Assembly: GCA_016934645.1 (NCBI GenBank)
Contig: JAFGSL010000348.1
Location: 1-5,746, forward strand
Reading direction: 5' to 3'
Length of the DNA stretch: 5,746 bases
From: Anaerolineae bacterium
Lineage (GTDB): Bacteria; Chloroflexota; Anaerolineae; B4-G1; SLSP01
Both the position numbers and the translations under genes were made by a program. Shown piece after piece: positions 1 through 5,746 of this stretch. The notes beneath the pieces were generated by a model. It searched no databases and was not told the origin of the DNA. It worked only from the letters and a program-made list of their open reading frames with translations. The number at the start of each line of letters is the position of its first letter. Within the stretch, counting starts at the first letter, position 1.

Positions 1-458
1 AACGTGTGATTGGTGCGCGTCATCGCACTCAGCACGCCCATCGGCTCCCCGTTGATCAGCATCGGCACGAGGATGGTGCTGCTGATGTGTTCGTCCAGGA
101 ATGCGGGCACAGCGAGGCGCGACTCGTTCTCCCAAGATTCGATGATGATCGTCTCGCGGTTCAGCAACGTCTCCCAGGCCAGCCCGATACCTTTGGGCAG
201 ATGGACCGGCTCGTGGGCGAACGCCTTCATGCCACGTTGGGCGCGGATGACCAGTTCCTCGCGTTCGGGATCGACGACGCTGATGGCGGCCGCTTCGACG
301 CCGAGTACGGTGCAGACGGCCTCAACCGCCTGTTTCATCACCCATTCCAGATCGAGGCTACGCGTGACGCGCAAACTCACACTGCGTAGCGCTTCGAGCT
401 GGCGTTGGTGTTTTTCCAGAGTTGCATACAACTTATCGATGGTTGATGTGGTTTGCAT
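1..458 (-). CDS. GAF-domain sensor protein, N-terminal part (runs off the window)
   Basis: The first 152 codons of a minus-strand gene are present; the rest lies beyond base 1. Residues 1-35 are a polar, probably helical segment (IDKLYATLEKHQRQLEALRSV). From about residue 36 to the window edge there is a GAF domain, with the typical LPKGIGLAWETLLNRETIII stretch at 88-107 and a VPMLINGEPMGVLSA strand-turn-strand at 131-145. There is no signal peptide or membrane segment in the visible part, so a cytoplasmic sensor is likely. GAF domains bind small ligands or act as dimerisation modules; in bacteria they often precede histidine kinase, GGDEF or phosphatase output domains, but the output here is unseen. 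I chose the ATG at 458 because GGGAG lies 8 bases upstream; an in-frame ATG at 464 is almost on top of that site. It lies 186 bases beyond the permease gene and has its own predicted promoter, so it need not belong to the efflux operon. Confidence 0.85.
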   Translation of the reverse strand, partial: MQTTSTIDKLYATLEKHQRQLEALRSVSLRVTRSLDLEWVMKQAVEAVCTVLGVEAAAISVVDPEREELVIRAQRGMKAFAHEPVHLPKGIGLAWETLLNRETIIIESWENESRLAVPAFLDEHISSTILVPMLINGEPMGVLSAMTRTNHT

Positions 459-478
459 CCGCATCTCTCCCTATGATT

Positions 479-503
479 CCCTTGGCTCGAGGTAAGCCAA
501 GGG
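479..503 (-). promoter_or_regulatory. Hairpin in the leader of the GAF-domain gene
   Basis: A perfect 9-base inverted repeat, CCCTTGGCT and AGCCAAGGG, encloses a 7-base loop. It falls between the predicted transcription start (about 530) and the GAF start codon, ending about 20 bases before the ATG. On the minus strand no T-run follows, so it is not an intrinsic terminator for that strand. On the plus strand CTTTCTT follows, but no plus-strand gene ends there. It could stabilise the messenger or modulate translation; this role is inferred. Confidence 0.45.
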
Positions 504-536
504 CTTTCTTCAAACCAATCAGGTTGGCTCTAGGAT

Positions 537-542
537 ATTATA
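537..542 (-). promoter_or_regulatory. Predicted -10 box for the GAF-domain gene
   Basis: The minus strand reads TATAAT, a perfect -10 consensus, 78 bases before the GAF start codon. The -35 region is poor: TTGTAG at a 16-base spacing or TTTGTA at 17 bases, each about 3 of 6 matches to TTGACA. A transcription start near 530 would give a leader of about 70 bases containing the 479-503 hairpin. The exact consensus match and the intergenic position support it; the weak -35 lowers confidence. Confidence 0.55.
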
Positions 543-555
543 GCGTACTTTTTCT

Positions 556-635
556 AGACTACAAAAGTCTTAGGCTTTTGACCGGCTGCAGGCCGGTGCA
601 CGTGTACGCCTTTGCTTTTGCCAGTTTTCCCTGGC
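556..635. repeat. Cluster of short inverted repeats after the permease gene
   Basis: Three palindromic elements lie close together in the intergenic stretch. ACCGGC/GCCGGT with a 5-base loop is at 581-597. A near-perfect 19-base palindrome, CAAAAGTCTTAGGCTTTTG, is at 562-580, with AGACT/AGTCT at 556-570 overlapping it. GCCAG/CTGGC with a 6-base loop is at 620-635. None is followed by a convincing T-run on the minus strand, so none is a canonical intrinsic terminator for the operon. The operon may end through a factor-dependent or degenerate terminator, or read into the GAF gene. The block could also be an intergenic repeat element, which one window cannot show. Confidence 0.4.
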
Positions 636-644
636 GTATTGAGC

Positions 645-1883
645 CTATTCGTATCGTAGAGCGTCAATCGGATTGAGGGCAGCGGCGCGTTGCGCGGGAT
701 AGATGCCAAAGAACAGGCCGACGGCGGCGGAGAACAGCGTCGCCAGCAGGACTGCGTTGGGTGTGATGACGGCGCGGAATCCTTCATCGCGCAACACGTA
801 GGAGACAATCGTCGCGCCGCTCGCGCCGAGCAGGATGCCGATGATCCCGCCGACCAGCGAAAGCATCACCGCCTCGGTCAAAAACTGCGCGAGGATGTCA
901 CTTTTGCGTGCGCCCACGGCCTTGCGTAGCCCGATCTCGCGGGTGCGCTCGGTGACGGAGACGAGCATAATGTTCATAATGCCGATCCCGCCGACGAGCA
1001 GGCTGATGCCGGCAATCGCTCCCAGGAAGACGGTGAGCACCCCCGTGATCTGCTGGAACGTGCCCAGGATCTCCGATTGGCTGATGGCGGTGAAGTCGTC
1101 CGGGTCGCCGGGCGCGATGCGGTGCCGCTGCCGCAGGATTTGCGACACCTCTTCGATGGCGGCGTTCATCCGGTCCTCGGAGACGGCCTGGACATAGATG
1201 AACGAGAGACGCGGCTCTCCCGTGTTGGTGCGGCGCGGGAAGATGCGGCTGAGCGCCGTGTTCAGAGGGATGAAGATGACCTCGTCCTCACTGCGGAAAC
1301 TGCTCCCGCCGCCGCGTTCTGCCATCACGCCTACGACGCGAAACGGCACACCGTTGATGCGGACGATCTCTCCGCTTGGATCAGGTGTGTCGGGAAAGAA
1401 ATAATCGGCGGTCTTCTTGCCCAAAACGGCGATGCGCGCTTGTCCTTGATTATCCGCTGGCGTGACGAAGACGCCGACTGGCGTCTCCCAGTTGCGCACG
1501 GCGGCGTAATCCTCGGTGACACCGGTGACGTCCACGCTGCGATCTTTGCCGGGGGTGGTAATCCGTGCGGTCCCTTGAACTGTGGGCGCGACGCGTAGAA
1601 CGTGTGGCGCTTCGGCCACGTTGCGCAATGCTTCGGCGTCTTTCAGCGTCAGGTATGCCGGACGGCGTAGTTCCTGATCGAACGATCCCGGAATGAGGAA
1701 AAAGAGGTTGCTGCCGATGGACTGAAACTGCTCGGTGATGTATTGCTGCACACCCTCGCCCGCCGACATCAGCGTGATGACCGCGCCAACCCCGATGATG
1801 ATGCCTAACATCGTGAGTGCTGCGCGCATCTTGTTGGCCGCGAGCGCCTTGAGCGCCAGGCGCAGGCTTTCCAAAAGCTTCAT
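645..1883 (-). CDS. MacB-type ABC transporter permease (MacB_PCD plus FtsX domains)
   Basis: This 412-residue membrane subunit is full length for stand-alone MacB-type permeases. A short cytoplasmic amphipathic stretch (1-20, ending LAANKMR) precedes membrane helix 1 at about 21-42. A large extracytoplasmic MacB_PCD domain (about 43-280) follows, then three C-terminal helices (about 282-306, 332-363 and 375-396) forming the FtsX domain. The conserved loop [17 protein letters not shown] (309-325) is the family's ATPase-coupling segment, and the end [17 protein letters not shown] is the usual C-terminal signature. In this family the permease does not thread substrate through the membrane but transmits ATPase motion to the outer side. 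The start codon overlaps the ATPase stop as ATGA, indicating translational coupling and a 1:1 complex with that ATPase. E. coli MacB carries ATPase and permease in one chain; here they are split. The substrate is unknown; peptides, antibiotics or lipidic compounds are all possible. Confidence 0.95.
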   Translation of the reverse strand: MKLLESLRLALKALAANKMRAALTMLGIIIGVGAVITLMSAGEGVQQYITEQFQSIGSNLFFLIPGSFDQELRRPAYLTLKDAEALRNVAEAPHVLRVAPTVQGTARITTPGKDRSVDVTGVTEDYAAVRNWETPVGVFVTPADNQGQARIAVLGKKTADYFFPDTPDPSGEIVRINGVPFRVVGVMAERGGGSSFRSEDEVIFIPLNTALSRIFPRRTNTGEPRLSFIYVQAVSEDRMNAAIEEVSQILRQRHRIAPGDPDDFTAISQSEILGTFQQITGVLTVFLGAIAGISLLVGGIGIMNIMLVSVTERTREIGLRKAVGARKSDILAQFLTEAVMLSLVGGIIGILLGASGATIVSYVLRDEGFRAVITPNAVLLATLFSAAVGLFFGIYPAQRAAALNPIDALRYE

Positions 1884-2635
1884 GTGGTAGCCTCCTCGGC
1901 AGCCAACCGGGCCTGAATCGGTTCGGCGACGGTTTCCTCTTTCAGCACTTTTCCGTCGAACAAGTGGATAACGCGTTGGGCGTGATGGCCGATGCGCGGG
2001 TCGTGCGTGACCAGAATGATCGTGATGCCGCTCTCGCGGTTGAGTTGTTGCAAGATATACATCACTTCCTCGCCGGAGGCGCTGTCCAGGTTGCCGGTCG
2101 GCTCGTCGGCGAGGATGATAGCGGGTTCGTTGACCAACGCACGGGCGATGGCGACGCGCTGCTGTTGTCCACCGGAAAGCTCGTTGGGCGTGTGGTGCAT
2201 CCGGTCTCCCAATCCCACGGCTTCCAGTACTGTTTTGGCGCGCTCGCGGCGCGCCCGCGCGCTGGTTCCGGCGTAGATGAGGGGCAGCATCACATTGTCC
2301 AGCGCGGTGGTGCGTGGCAGCAGGTTGAAGCTCTGGAAGACGAATCCCACTTTGCGGTTGCGCACCGTCGCCAGGTCGTCATCGCTCATCTTGCTCACGT
2401 CTTTGCCATCGAGCGTGTACTGGCCCCACGTCGGCTGATCCAGACAGCCCAGGATGTTCATCAGCGTCGATTTCCCGGAACCGGATGGCCCCATGATCGC
2501 CACGATCTCACCCTGATTGATGCCAAGTGAGACGCCACGCAGGGCATGGACTTCGTTCTCGCCCATTTTGTAGACCTTGTGCATGTCGTTGATCCAGATG
2601 ACGATAGGTGGATGTCCCACTATACCGTTGGCCAT
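1880..2635 (-). CDS. MacB/LolD-type ABC transporter ATPase
   Basis: This 251-residue cytoplasmic ATPase energises the neighbouring permease by dimerising on ATP. All motifs are intact: A-loop Tyr22 in [18 protein letters not shown], Walker [10 protein letters not shown] (49-57), Q-loop Gln101 in [10 protein letters not shown], signature LSGGQ (153-157), Walker B IILADE (173-178), D-loop NLD (182-184) and switch His211 in VTHD. The sequence around the A-loop and Q-loop is typical of the MacB/LolD/FtsE subclass. I chose the ATG at 2635 because GAGAGG (2641-2646) lies 5 bases upstream. An in-frame GTG at 2641 is also open but would have no room for a ribosome binding site. The gene starts 9 bases after adaptor 2 ends and overlaps the permease by four bases. 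About ten residues before the domain start ([10 protein letters not shown]) are an unremarkable extension. I see no missing catalytic residue. Confidence 0.96.
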   Translation of the reverse strand: MANGIVGHPPIVIWINDMHKVYKMGENEVHALRGVSLGINQGEIVAIMGPSGSGKSTLMNILGCLDQPTWGQYTLDGKDVSKMSDDDLATVRNRKVGFVFQSFNLLPRTTALDNVMLPLIYAGTSARARRERAKTVLEAVGLGDRMHHTPNELSGGQQQRVAIARALVNEPAIILADEPTGNLDSASGEEVMYILQQLNRESGITIILVTHDPRIGHHAQRVIHLFDGKVLKEETVAEPIQARLAAEEATT

Positions 2636-2640
2636 AAACA

Positions 2641-2646
2641 CCTCTC
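2641..2646 (-). promoter_or_regulatory. Ribosome binding site of the ATPase gene, overlapping the adaptor 2 stop
   Basis: GAGAGG on the minus strand is 5 bases before the ATG at 2635 and shares two bases with the adaptor 2 TGA (2645-2647). The position decides the ATPase start against the GTG at 2641 and implies that ribosomes finishing adaptor 2 can reinitiate on the ATPase. Confidence 0.7.
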
Positions 2647-4054
2647 AGCGTCCCATAGAAGGCGGGCCTTGTAAGTCGAAGAGGCTGCGCGTTTCTGTAA
2701 CCAGCGCCACAGTTATACCCTCTGCCAACCCGGAGACGACGACCGTCTGTGTGTCGCTGCGCTCGCCGGTGGTGATGGGAGTGCGCACGGGAACACCGTC
2801 TACGATGCGATAGACGTAGGTCTCGCTGCTCGCCTGGTCGGTGCGCACGGCCCAATTGGGCGCGAGGAGCACGTCGCGGACGATGTCGGTCTGGATGAGG
2901 GTGCTCACCGTCATCCCGTCCAGCACCAGCAGTCCACCGGTGTCGGCCAGCTTCACACGCAGTTTGTAGGCGATGACGCCGCTCACAGTCGTGGGCGTTG
3001 CCGCGATACGCTCGACCGCGCCGCGCAGTGTCGCTTGCGGATGCGCATCCAGCGTGACGCTTACCGGCTGCCCTACAGCGATCTTGCCGATGTCGATCTC
3101 ATCCACGTTGACCTCGATGTACAACTCCGAGGTGTCCAGCAGCGTGACCGCCGGTAGGCCGGTGGGCGCGGCAGCTCCGGCCTGGATATTGACCGTAGCA
3201 ATGATGCCGTCGAAGGGCGCGATGAGACTGGCGTTCGCCAGGCTTTCTTTCGCCTGTTCCAGGTTCAATTGCGCCTGCTCGATTTGCAATTCCGTCTGGC
3301 GGATTCTGTCGGCATCTGGACCGGCTTGTAGTTTTTCGAGGTTTTGCTGCGCCTGCCGGTAAGACTGGTACGCGGATAGCCACTGGCTCCGAATCTGTTG
3401 GAGCTGGTACTCGGATTTGACCTGTGTGATGCCGACGTTGCCTTCGGCTTCCATATAGGCGGCAGTGACGCCGGCGCCGTAAGAGAGCGGCAGTCCCATT
3501 TGATCCAGGCGCTCGATGGTACCTTCGTATGCCTCTTCCAGTTTATCGGCCATATCCTGGGCCGTACGGATGCTCAGACTGGCTTGGGCCTCCGCTGCTT
3601 CCTTGCTGATGCGCGCGACTTCGAGCGACTGCGCGGCGCTCTGGATCGCCAATTCTGCCAGGCGAATGTCCTCTTGGCTGACAGGTTTTTGCAGCGTTGT
3701 CAGGTTGACGCGCGCCTGTTCGAGCGCAATTTCGGCTTGTCGCACGGTACGTTCGAGGTTGGCCGTGTCCAGGCGTGCCAATCCCTGCCCGGCTTTGACG
3801 CGATCGCTGACCGCCACGGAGACTGTGGCAACGTTCCCCGGCAATTTGAAACTGAGGTTTACCTTCTGATTGACGATGACGTTGCCGCTGGCCGGCACGG
3901 TGATGACCAGATCGCCGCGCGTGACCTGCCCGGTGCGCAGTACGTCGCCGGTTGCGCTTTGCATCTGCGCCCGCCGTTCGCGTAACCAAAGCACACCCCA
4001 TACCCCGGCTGCGGTGACGGCCAGCACGATAATCCACGTTATCACTTTCTTCAT
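2645..4054 (-). CDS. HlyD/MacA-family membrane-fusion adaptor 2
   Basis: This 469-residue adaptor is anchored by one N-terminal helix (about 4-24, after MKKVITWII) with the rest outside the membrane; there is no lipobox cysteine. In order: first half of the lipoyl-like domain (about 50-96), a long Q/E/A-rich helical hairpin (about 99-275, with the repeat-like ELQIEQAQLNLEQAKESL at 255-272), second lipoyl half starting at LIAPFDGIIATVNIQAG (277-293), a beta-barrel domain containing EVNVDEIDIGKIAVGQPVSV (314-333), and a membrane-proximal domain (about 395-455, with LLAPNWAVRTDQ at 396-407). The hairpin is interrupted by a glycine-containing stretch, LSYGAGVTAAYMEAEGNVGI (190-209), not found in adaptor 1. 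It begins 37 bases after adaptor 1 in an AT-rich gap. Its Shine-Dalgarno is weak (GTGAG about 12 bases upstream), so translation may be lower than for adaptor 1. Its role is to bridge or cap the MacB-type permease; substrate unknown. Confidence 0.94.
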   Translation of the reverse strand: MKKVITWIIVLAVTAAGVWGVLWLRERRAQMQSATGDVLRTGQVTRGDLVITVPASGNVIVNQKVNLSFKLPGNVATVSVAVSDRVKAGQGLARLDTANLERTVRQAEIALEQARVNLTTLQKPVSQEDIRLAELAIQSAAQSLEVARISKEAAEAQASLSIRTAQDMADKLEEAYEGTIERLDQMGLPLSYGAGVTAAYMEAEGNVGITQVKSEYQLQQIRSQWLSAYQSYRQAQQNLEKLQAGPDADRIRQTELQIEQAQLNLEQAKESLANASLIAPFDGIIATVNIQAGAAAPTGLPAVTLLDTSELYIEVNVDEIDIGKIAVGQPVSVTLDAHPQATLRGAVERIAATPTTVSGVIAYKLRVKLADTGGLLVLDGMTVSTLIQTDIVRDVLLAPNWAVRTDQASSETYVYRIVDGVPVRTPITTGERSDTQTVVVSGLAEGITVALVTETRSLFDLQGPPSMGR

Positions 4055-4091
4055 ATGTTCTAATTTCTCACTTCTATTTTTGATTCAACTG

Positions 4092-5525
4092 TCATTGCCC
4101 ACCCGACATCATCAAATCGAGCAGATTGCGCTCTTCGCTGACCAGGGCTACGGTATCCCCGGCTTGCAGTCCGGAGAGGATCTCGGTGAACGTTTCGTTG
4201 TAGCGCCCGCGGGTGATCGTGCGGCGTTCGGGGACGTCATCGCCGCGTAGTACATAACAGTACAAGATGGTTTCCCCGGTAGATTGATCGGAGCGCACCG
4301 CCCAGTTTGGCGCGAGTAACACATCTTCGGCCAAATCGGTGTATATCACGATGCTCGCGGTCATCCCGTCACGGATTACGCCACCCCTTACATCCCCCCC
4401 ATCGGGGGGGAGATTCTCTCTTACATCCCCCTCATCGGGGGGGACAGGGGGGGGGAAAAGCTGCATCCGCAACCGATAGGAGATGATGCCGCCGACATTG
4501 AGCGCGCCCGGCGCGATGCTCTCGACGACGCCGTCGATGCTGCTATCCGGATAAGCATCCAGCGTCACCTCCGCCGTCTGCCCGATGCTGACCTTGCCGA
4601 TGTCGATCTCGTCTACCGTCACATCCACGTAGAACTGTGAATCGTCCACCAGCGTGAAAGCGGTCGTACCGGGGGATGCTTGTACACCCTCTTGTACGTT
4701 GACTGCCGCAATCAACCCCGCAAACGGTGCGGTAAGGCGGGCATCATTCAAACGCGCTTGCGCCTGCTCCAGGTTCAGTTGCGCCTGTTCGATTTGCAAC
4801 TCGGCCTGGCGAATCTGTTGCTCCTCCGGGCCGGCTTCGAGCCTGCGTAGACTCTCGACGGCCTGTTGGTAACGATTGTAGGCCGCCAACCATTGCGCCT
4901 GCGCCTGTTCTTGCGTGACCTCAGCGTTCTTTCTGGCGATGTATTCCTGTTCCTCAGCGTTTTGGAATCTCAGGCGCGCGTCTTCGCTTTGCCGGTTGCT
5001 GTAATCGTTGTAGGCGCTCTCGCGGGCGCGTTGCGCCTGCACGATCATCGCGTTGGCATCGACTTGCGCCGTTTGTTTACCGATGCGCGCCACTTCGAGA
5101 GCCTGCGCCGTGCTCTGGACGTTCAAGCGCGCCAGTTCCATATCTTCCGCGGAGGGCGGTTTGGTTAGGATGTTGCGGTTGAGCGTTGCCTGTTCGAGCG
5201 CGATGGTGGCCTGCTGTATGGCGCGCTCGAGATCAGTCGTAGCGAGTTGCGCCAGTACCTCGCCGGTCTGTACTCGCTGGTTGACCTGAACGTACACGTG
5301 ATCGACGATCCCGGCGCTGTCGAAGCGTAAGTCGAGTTTGTTCTTGACCGCCACGTTGCCGCTGGCGACAACTGTGATGCTCAGGTCGCCGCGCGTCACT
5401 TGCCCGGTGCGGAGGATGTTGCTGCTTTGCTGGGTGGCCGCCTGTTCTCCGCGCCACCACAGGTACGCGGCGATCCCTCCGCCGATCAAGGCAAGGATGA
5501 TAATCCACGTTATAACCTTCTTCAT
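4092..5525 (-). CDS. HlyD/MacA-family membrane-fusion adaptor 1, with in-frame repeat insertion
   Basis: This 477-residue adaptor is the first gene of the operon. One N-terminal membrane helix (about 4-23) is followed by the first lipoyl half (about 50-95), a long helical hairpin (97-262, with ELQIEQAQLNLEQAQARL at 242-259), the second lipoyl half from LTAPFAGLIAAVNVQEG (264-280), a beta-barrel with DVTVDEIDIGKVSIGQ (301-316), and a membrane-proximal domain (about 402-463, with LLAPNWAVRSDQ at 403-414). It is a clear paralogue of adaptor 2, with the same MKKVITWII leader and shared block order. Relative to adaptor 2 it has about 20 extra residues at 357-384, encoded by a G/C-tract palindromic repeat; reading frame and flanking motifs (RLRMQL before, RDGMTAS after) are intact. 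The ATG at 5525 is preferred because AGGAGG lies 10 bases upstream. An in-frame TTG at 5561 would put that site inside the gene. No lipobox and no TolC-binding tip motif that I can recognise. Confidence 0.94.
   Translation of the reverse strand: MKKVITWIIILALIGGGIAAYLWWRGEQAATQQSSNILRTGQVTRGDLSITVVASGNVAVKNKLDLRFDSAGIVDHVYVQVNQRVQTGEVLAQLATTDLERAIQQATIALEQATLNRNILTKPPSAEDMELARLNVQSTAQALEVARIGKQTAQVDANAMIVQAQRARESAYNDYSNRQSEDARLRFQNAEEQEYIARKNAEVTQEQAQAQWLAAYNRYQQAVESLRRLEAGPEEQQIRQAELQIEQAQLNLEQAQARLNDARLTAPFAGLIAAVNVQEGVQASPGTTAFTLVDDSQFYVDVTVDEIDIGKVSIGQTAEVTLDAYPDSSIDGVVESIAPGALNVGGIISYRLRMQLFPPPVPPDEGDVRENLPPDGGDVRGGVIRDGMTASIVIYTDLAEDVLLAPNWAVRSDQSTGETILYCYVLRGDDVPERRTITRGRYNETFTEILSGLQAGDTVALVSEERNLLDLMMSGGQ
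4377..4455. repeat. Two 33-base palindromic G/C-tract repeats within adaptor 1
   Basis: On the plus strand, TTACAT + seven C (4388-4400), ATC, seven G (4404-4410) recurs 33 bases later as TTACAT + CCCCCTC (4421-4433), ATC, seven G (4437-4443). The second copy is followed by ACA and nine G (4447-4455). Each unit can fold as a 7-base stem with an ATC loop; the second has one T-G wobble. In the adaptor protein they give two 11-residue repeats, PPDEGDVRENL (362-372) and PPDGGDVRGGV (373-383), preceded by FPPPV. The period is eleven codons, so the frame is preserved. The composition is unlike the surrounding gene, and adaptor 2 lacks the segment, so it looks like an inserted repeat element. Confidence 0.85.
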
Positions 5526-5535
5526 TGGAGTGTTT

Positions 5536-5541
5536 CCTCCT
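5536..5541 (-). promoter_or_regulatory. Strong ribosome binding site of adaptor 1
   Basis: AGGAGG on the minus strand lies 10 bases upstream of the ATG at 5525. It fixes the start of the first operon gene and is much stronger than the site before adaptor 2. Confidence 0.8.
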
Positions 5542-5548
5542 AAATATA

Positions 5549-5591
5549 TGACCGGGGTCAATTTTGACCAGGGTCATAGTTGACCCAGTCA
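5549..5591 (-). promoter_or_regulatory. Probable operator: three TGACC/GGTCA inverted-repeat sites at a 16-base period
   Basis: Three sites begin at 5549, 5565 and 5581. The first two are TGACC-N2-GGTCA perfect inverted repeats (5549-5560 and 5565-5576). The third is a one-base-shorter variant, TGACCCAGTCA (5581-5591), still with TGAC/GTCA arms, and shares its last base with the -10 box. Between them the arms also form GGTCA-N4-TGACC palindromes (5556-5569 and 5572-5585), so binding could be read in two registers. The sites cover the expected transcription start and the early leader, the position of a repressor roadblock. Short spaced palindromes of this sort are typical of dimeric TetR- or MarR-type repressors, but no regulator gene is in the window and the protein is unknown. 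Confidence 0.7.
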
Positions 5592-5599
5592 TTATACCA
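5591..5599 (-). promoter_or_regulatory. Extended -10 promoter of the efflux operon
   Basis: The minus strand reads TGGTATAAT, a perfect TATAAT with the TGN extension that can replace a -35 box. No good TTGACA-like element lies 16-18 bases upstream (the sequence there is about CAACTT). The predicted start near 5584 falls inside the operator array and gives a leader of about 58 bases to the ATG at 5525. Confidence 0.7.
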
Positions 5600-5640
5600 T
5601 AAAACCCTCCTGAAAGTTGCATGGATTCGCGCGGAAAGCG

Positions 5641-5668
5641 CAAACAAAAAGCCCCATCCCGGGGCTTT
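5641..5668 (-). terminator. Intrinsic terminator of the upstream minus-strand gene
   Basis: On the minus strand an 8-base stem, AAAGCCCC and GGGGCTTT, with a 5-base loop runs directly into TTTTTGTTTG. This is a canonical Rho-independent terminator. It separates an upstream minus-strand gene from the efflux operon promoter 40-50 bases further on, so the operon should be an independent unit. On the plus strand only TTTGAG follows, so activity in that direction is less likely. Confidence 0.8.
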
Positions 5669-5712
5669 GAGCGTGTTAATCTGAAGGCTAACGGCTGACA
5701 GCCAATCGCTGT

Positions 5713-5746
5713 CTACAGCTTGGCGAGGGTCCGTTGCAAATAGGGG
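5713..5746 (-). CDS. Possible 3' end of an upstream gene (last ten codons)
   Basis: One minus-strand frame reads PYLQRTLAKL and then TAG at 5713-5715, 45 bases before the terminator hairpin. A second frame also closes before the hairpin, ending LAVSR and TAG, and the third stays open through it. The first is chosen because its composition is protein-like and amphipathic. Too little is present to name a family. The existence of some upstream minus-strand gene is better supported by the terminator than by these codons. Confidence 0.35.
   Translation of the reverse strand, partial: PYLQRTLAKL

Noticed and set aside
479..510. Plus-strand intrinsic terminator (hairpin followed by CTTTCTT)
   Set aside because: No credible plus-strand gene lies upstream of it, the T-tract is interrupted, and it sits in the leader of a minus-strand gene.
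1964..2530. Plus-strand open frame of 188 codons across the ATPase gene
   Set aside because: It is antisense to an ATPase with every motif intact, has Asp/Arg/Val-rich non-domain composition, and is explained by GC-rich codon use on the other strand.
645..2635. Assignment as a macrolide-resistance MacAB pump or as the lipoprotein sorter LolCDE
   Set aside because: The family match supports the transport mechanism only; no substrate-specific residue or neighbouring gene points to macrolides or lipoproteins.
2636..2641. GTG start at 2641 for the ATPase
   Set aside because: GAGAGG would touch the GTG with no spacer; the ATG at 2635 has a proper 5-base spacing.
3398..3985. Plus-strand open frame of 195 codons across adaptor 2
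   Set aside because: Antisense shadow of the adaptor's helical hairpin; it has no recognisable domain and no good ribosome binding site.
4388..4443. CRISPR-like array
   Set aside because: Only two units, no unique spacers of constant length, and the repeat is translated in frame within a conserved adaptor.
5526..5561. Upstream TTG start adding twelve residues to adaptor 1
   Set aside because: It would place AGGAGG inside the gene and use operator bases as codons; the shared MKKVITWII leader of both adaptors begins at the ATG at 5525.
5686..5715. Low-complexity run of GGCTGAC/AGCC-like units, possible intergenic repeat
   Set aside because: The units are short and degenerate and the only stem is four bases; no support from a single window.

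Overview
The window carries a four-gene operon for an ABC-type efflux or secretion system on the minus strand, flanked by fragments of two other minus-strand genes. Base composition is moderately GC-rich. The gene set is two HlyD/MacA-type adaptors, a separate MacB-type ATPase, a separate MacB-type permease, and a GAF-domain sensor downstream. Together with the style of the proteins this suggests a free-living bacterium, most likely of the Chloroflexota. That placement is inferred from family resemblance; no marker gene is present.

Layout, read in the direction of transcription (high to low coordinates). At 5713-5746 there may be the last codons of an upstream gene, followed by a clear intrinsic terminator (5641-5668). 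An extended -10 promoter (5591-5599) is followed at once by three TGACC/GGTCA inverted-repeat sites spaced exactly 16 bases apart (5549-5591), a probable operator array, and then an AGGAGG ribosome binding site. Next come adaptor 1 (5525-4092), adaptor 2 (4054-2645), the ATPase (2635-1880) and the permease (1883-645). The last three genes are tightly packed: adaptor 2 and the ATPase are 9 bases apart, with the ATPase ribosome binding site over the adaptor 2 stop codon, and the ATPase and permease overlap by ATGA. A 180-base intergenic stretch holds several inverted repeats and a TATAAT promoter for the GAF-domain gene, which runs off the left end (458-1).

The proteins should form one machine. 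ATPase dimers in the cytoplasm power permease dimers in the membrane (mechanotransmission in the MacB type), and membrane-anchored adaptors sit on the outer face. The substrate cannot be told from the sequence, and no TolC-like outer-membrane partner is present. Splitting ATPase and permease and pairing them with a MacA-like adaptor resembles the Gram-positive MacAB-like systems.

The most unusual points are: a G/C-tract palindromic repeat, two 33-base units, inserted in frame in adaptor 1, where a one-base slip either way gives an immediate stop; the 16-base-phased operator array; and two divergent adaptor paralogues feeding one ATPase/permease pair.
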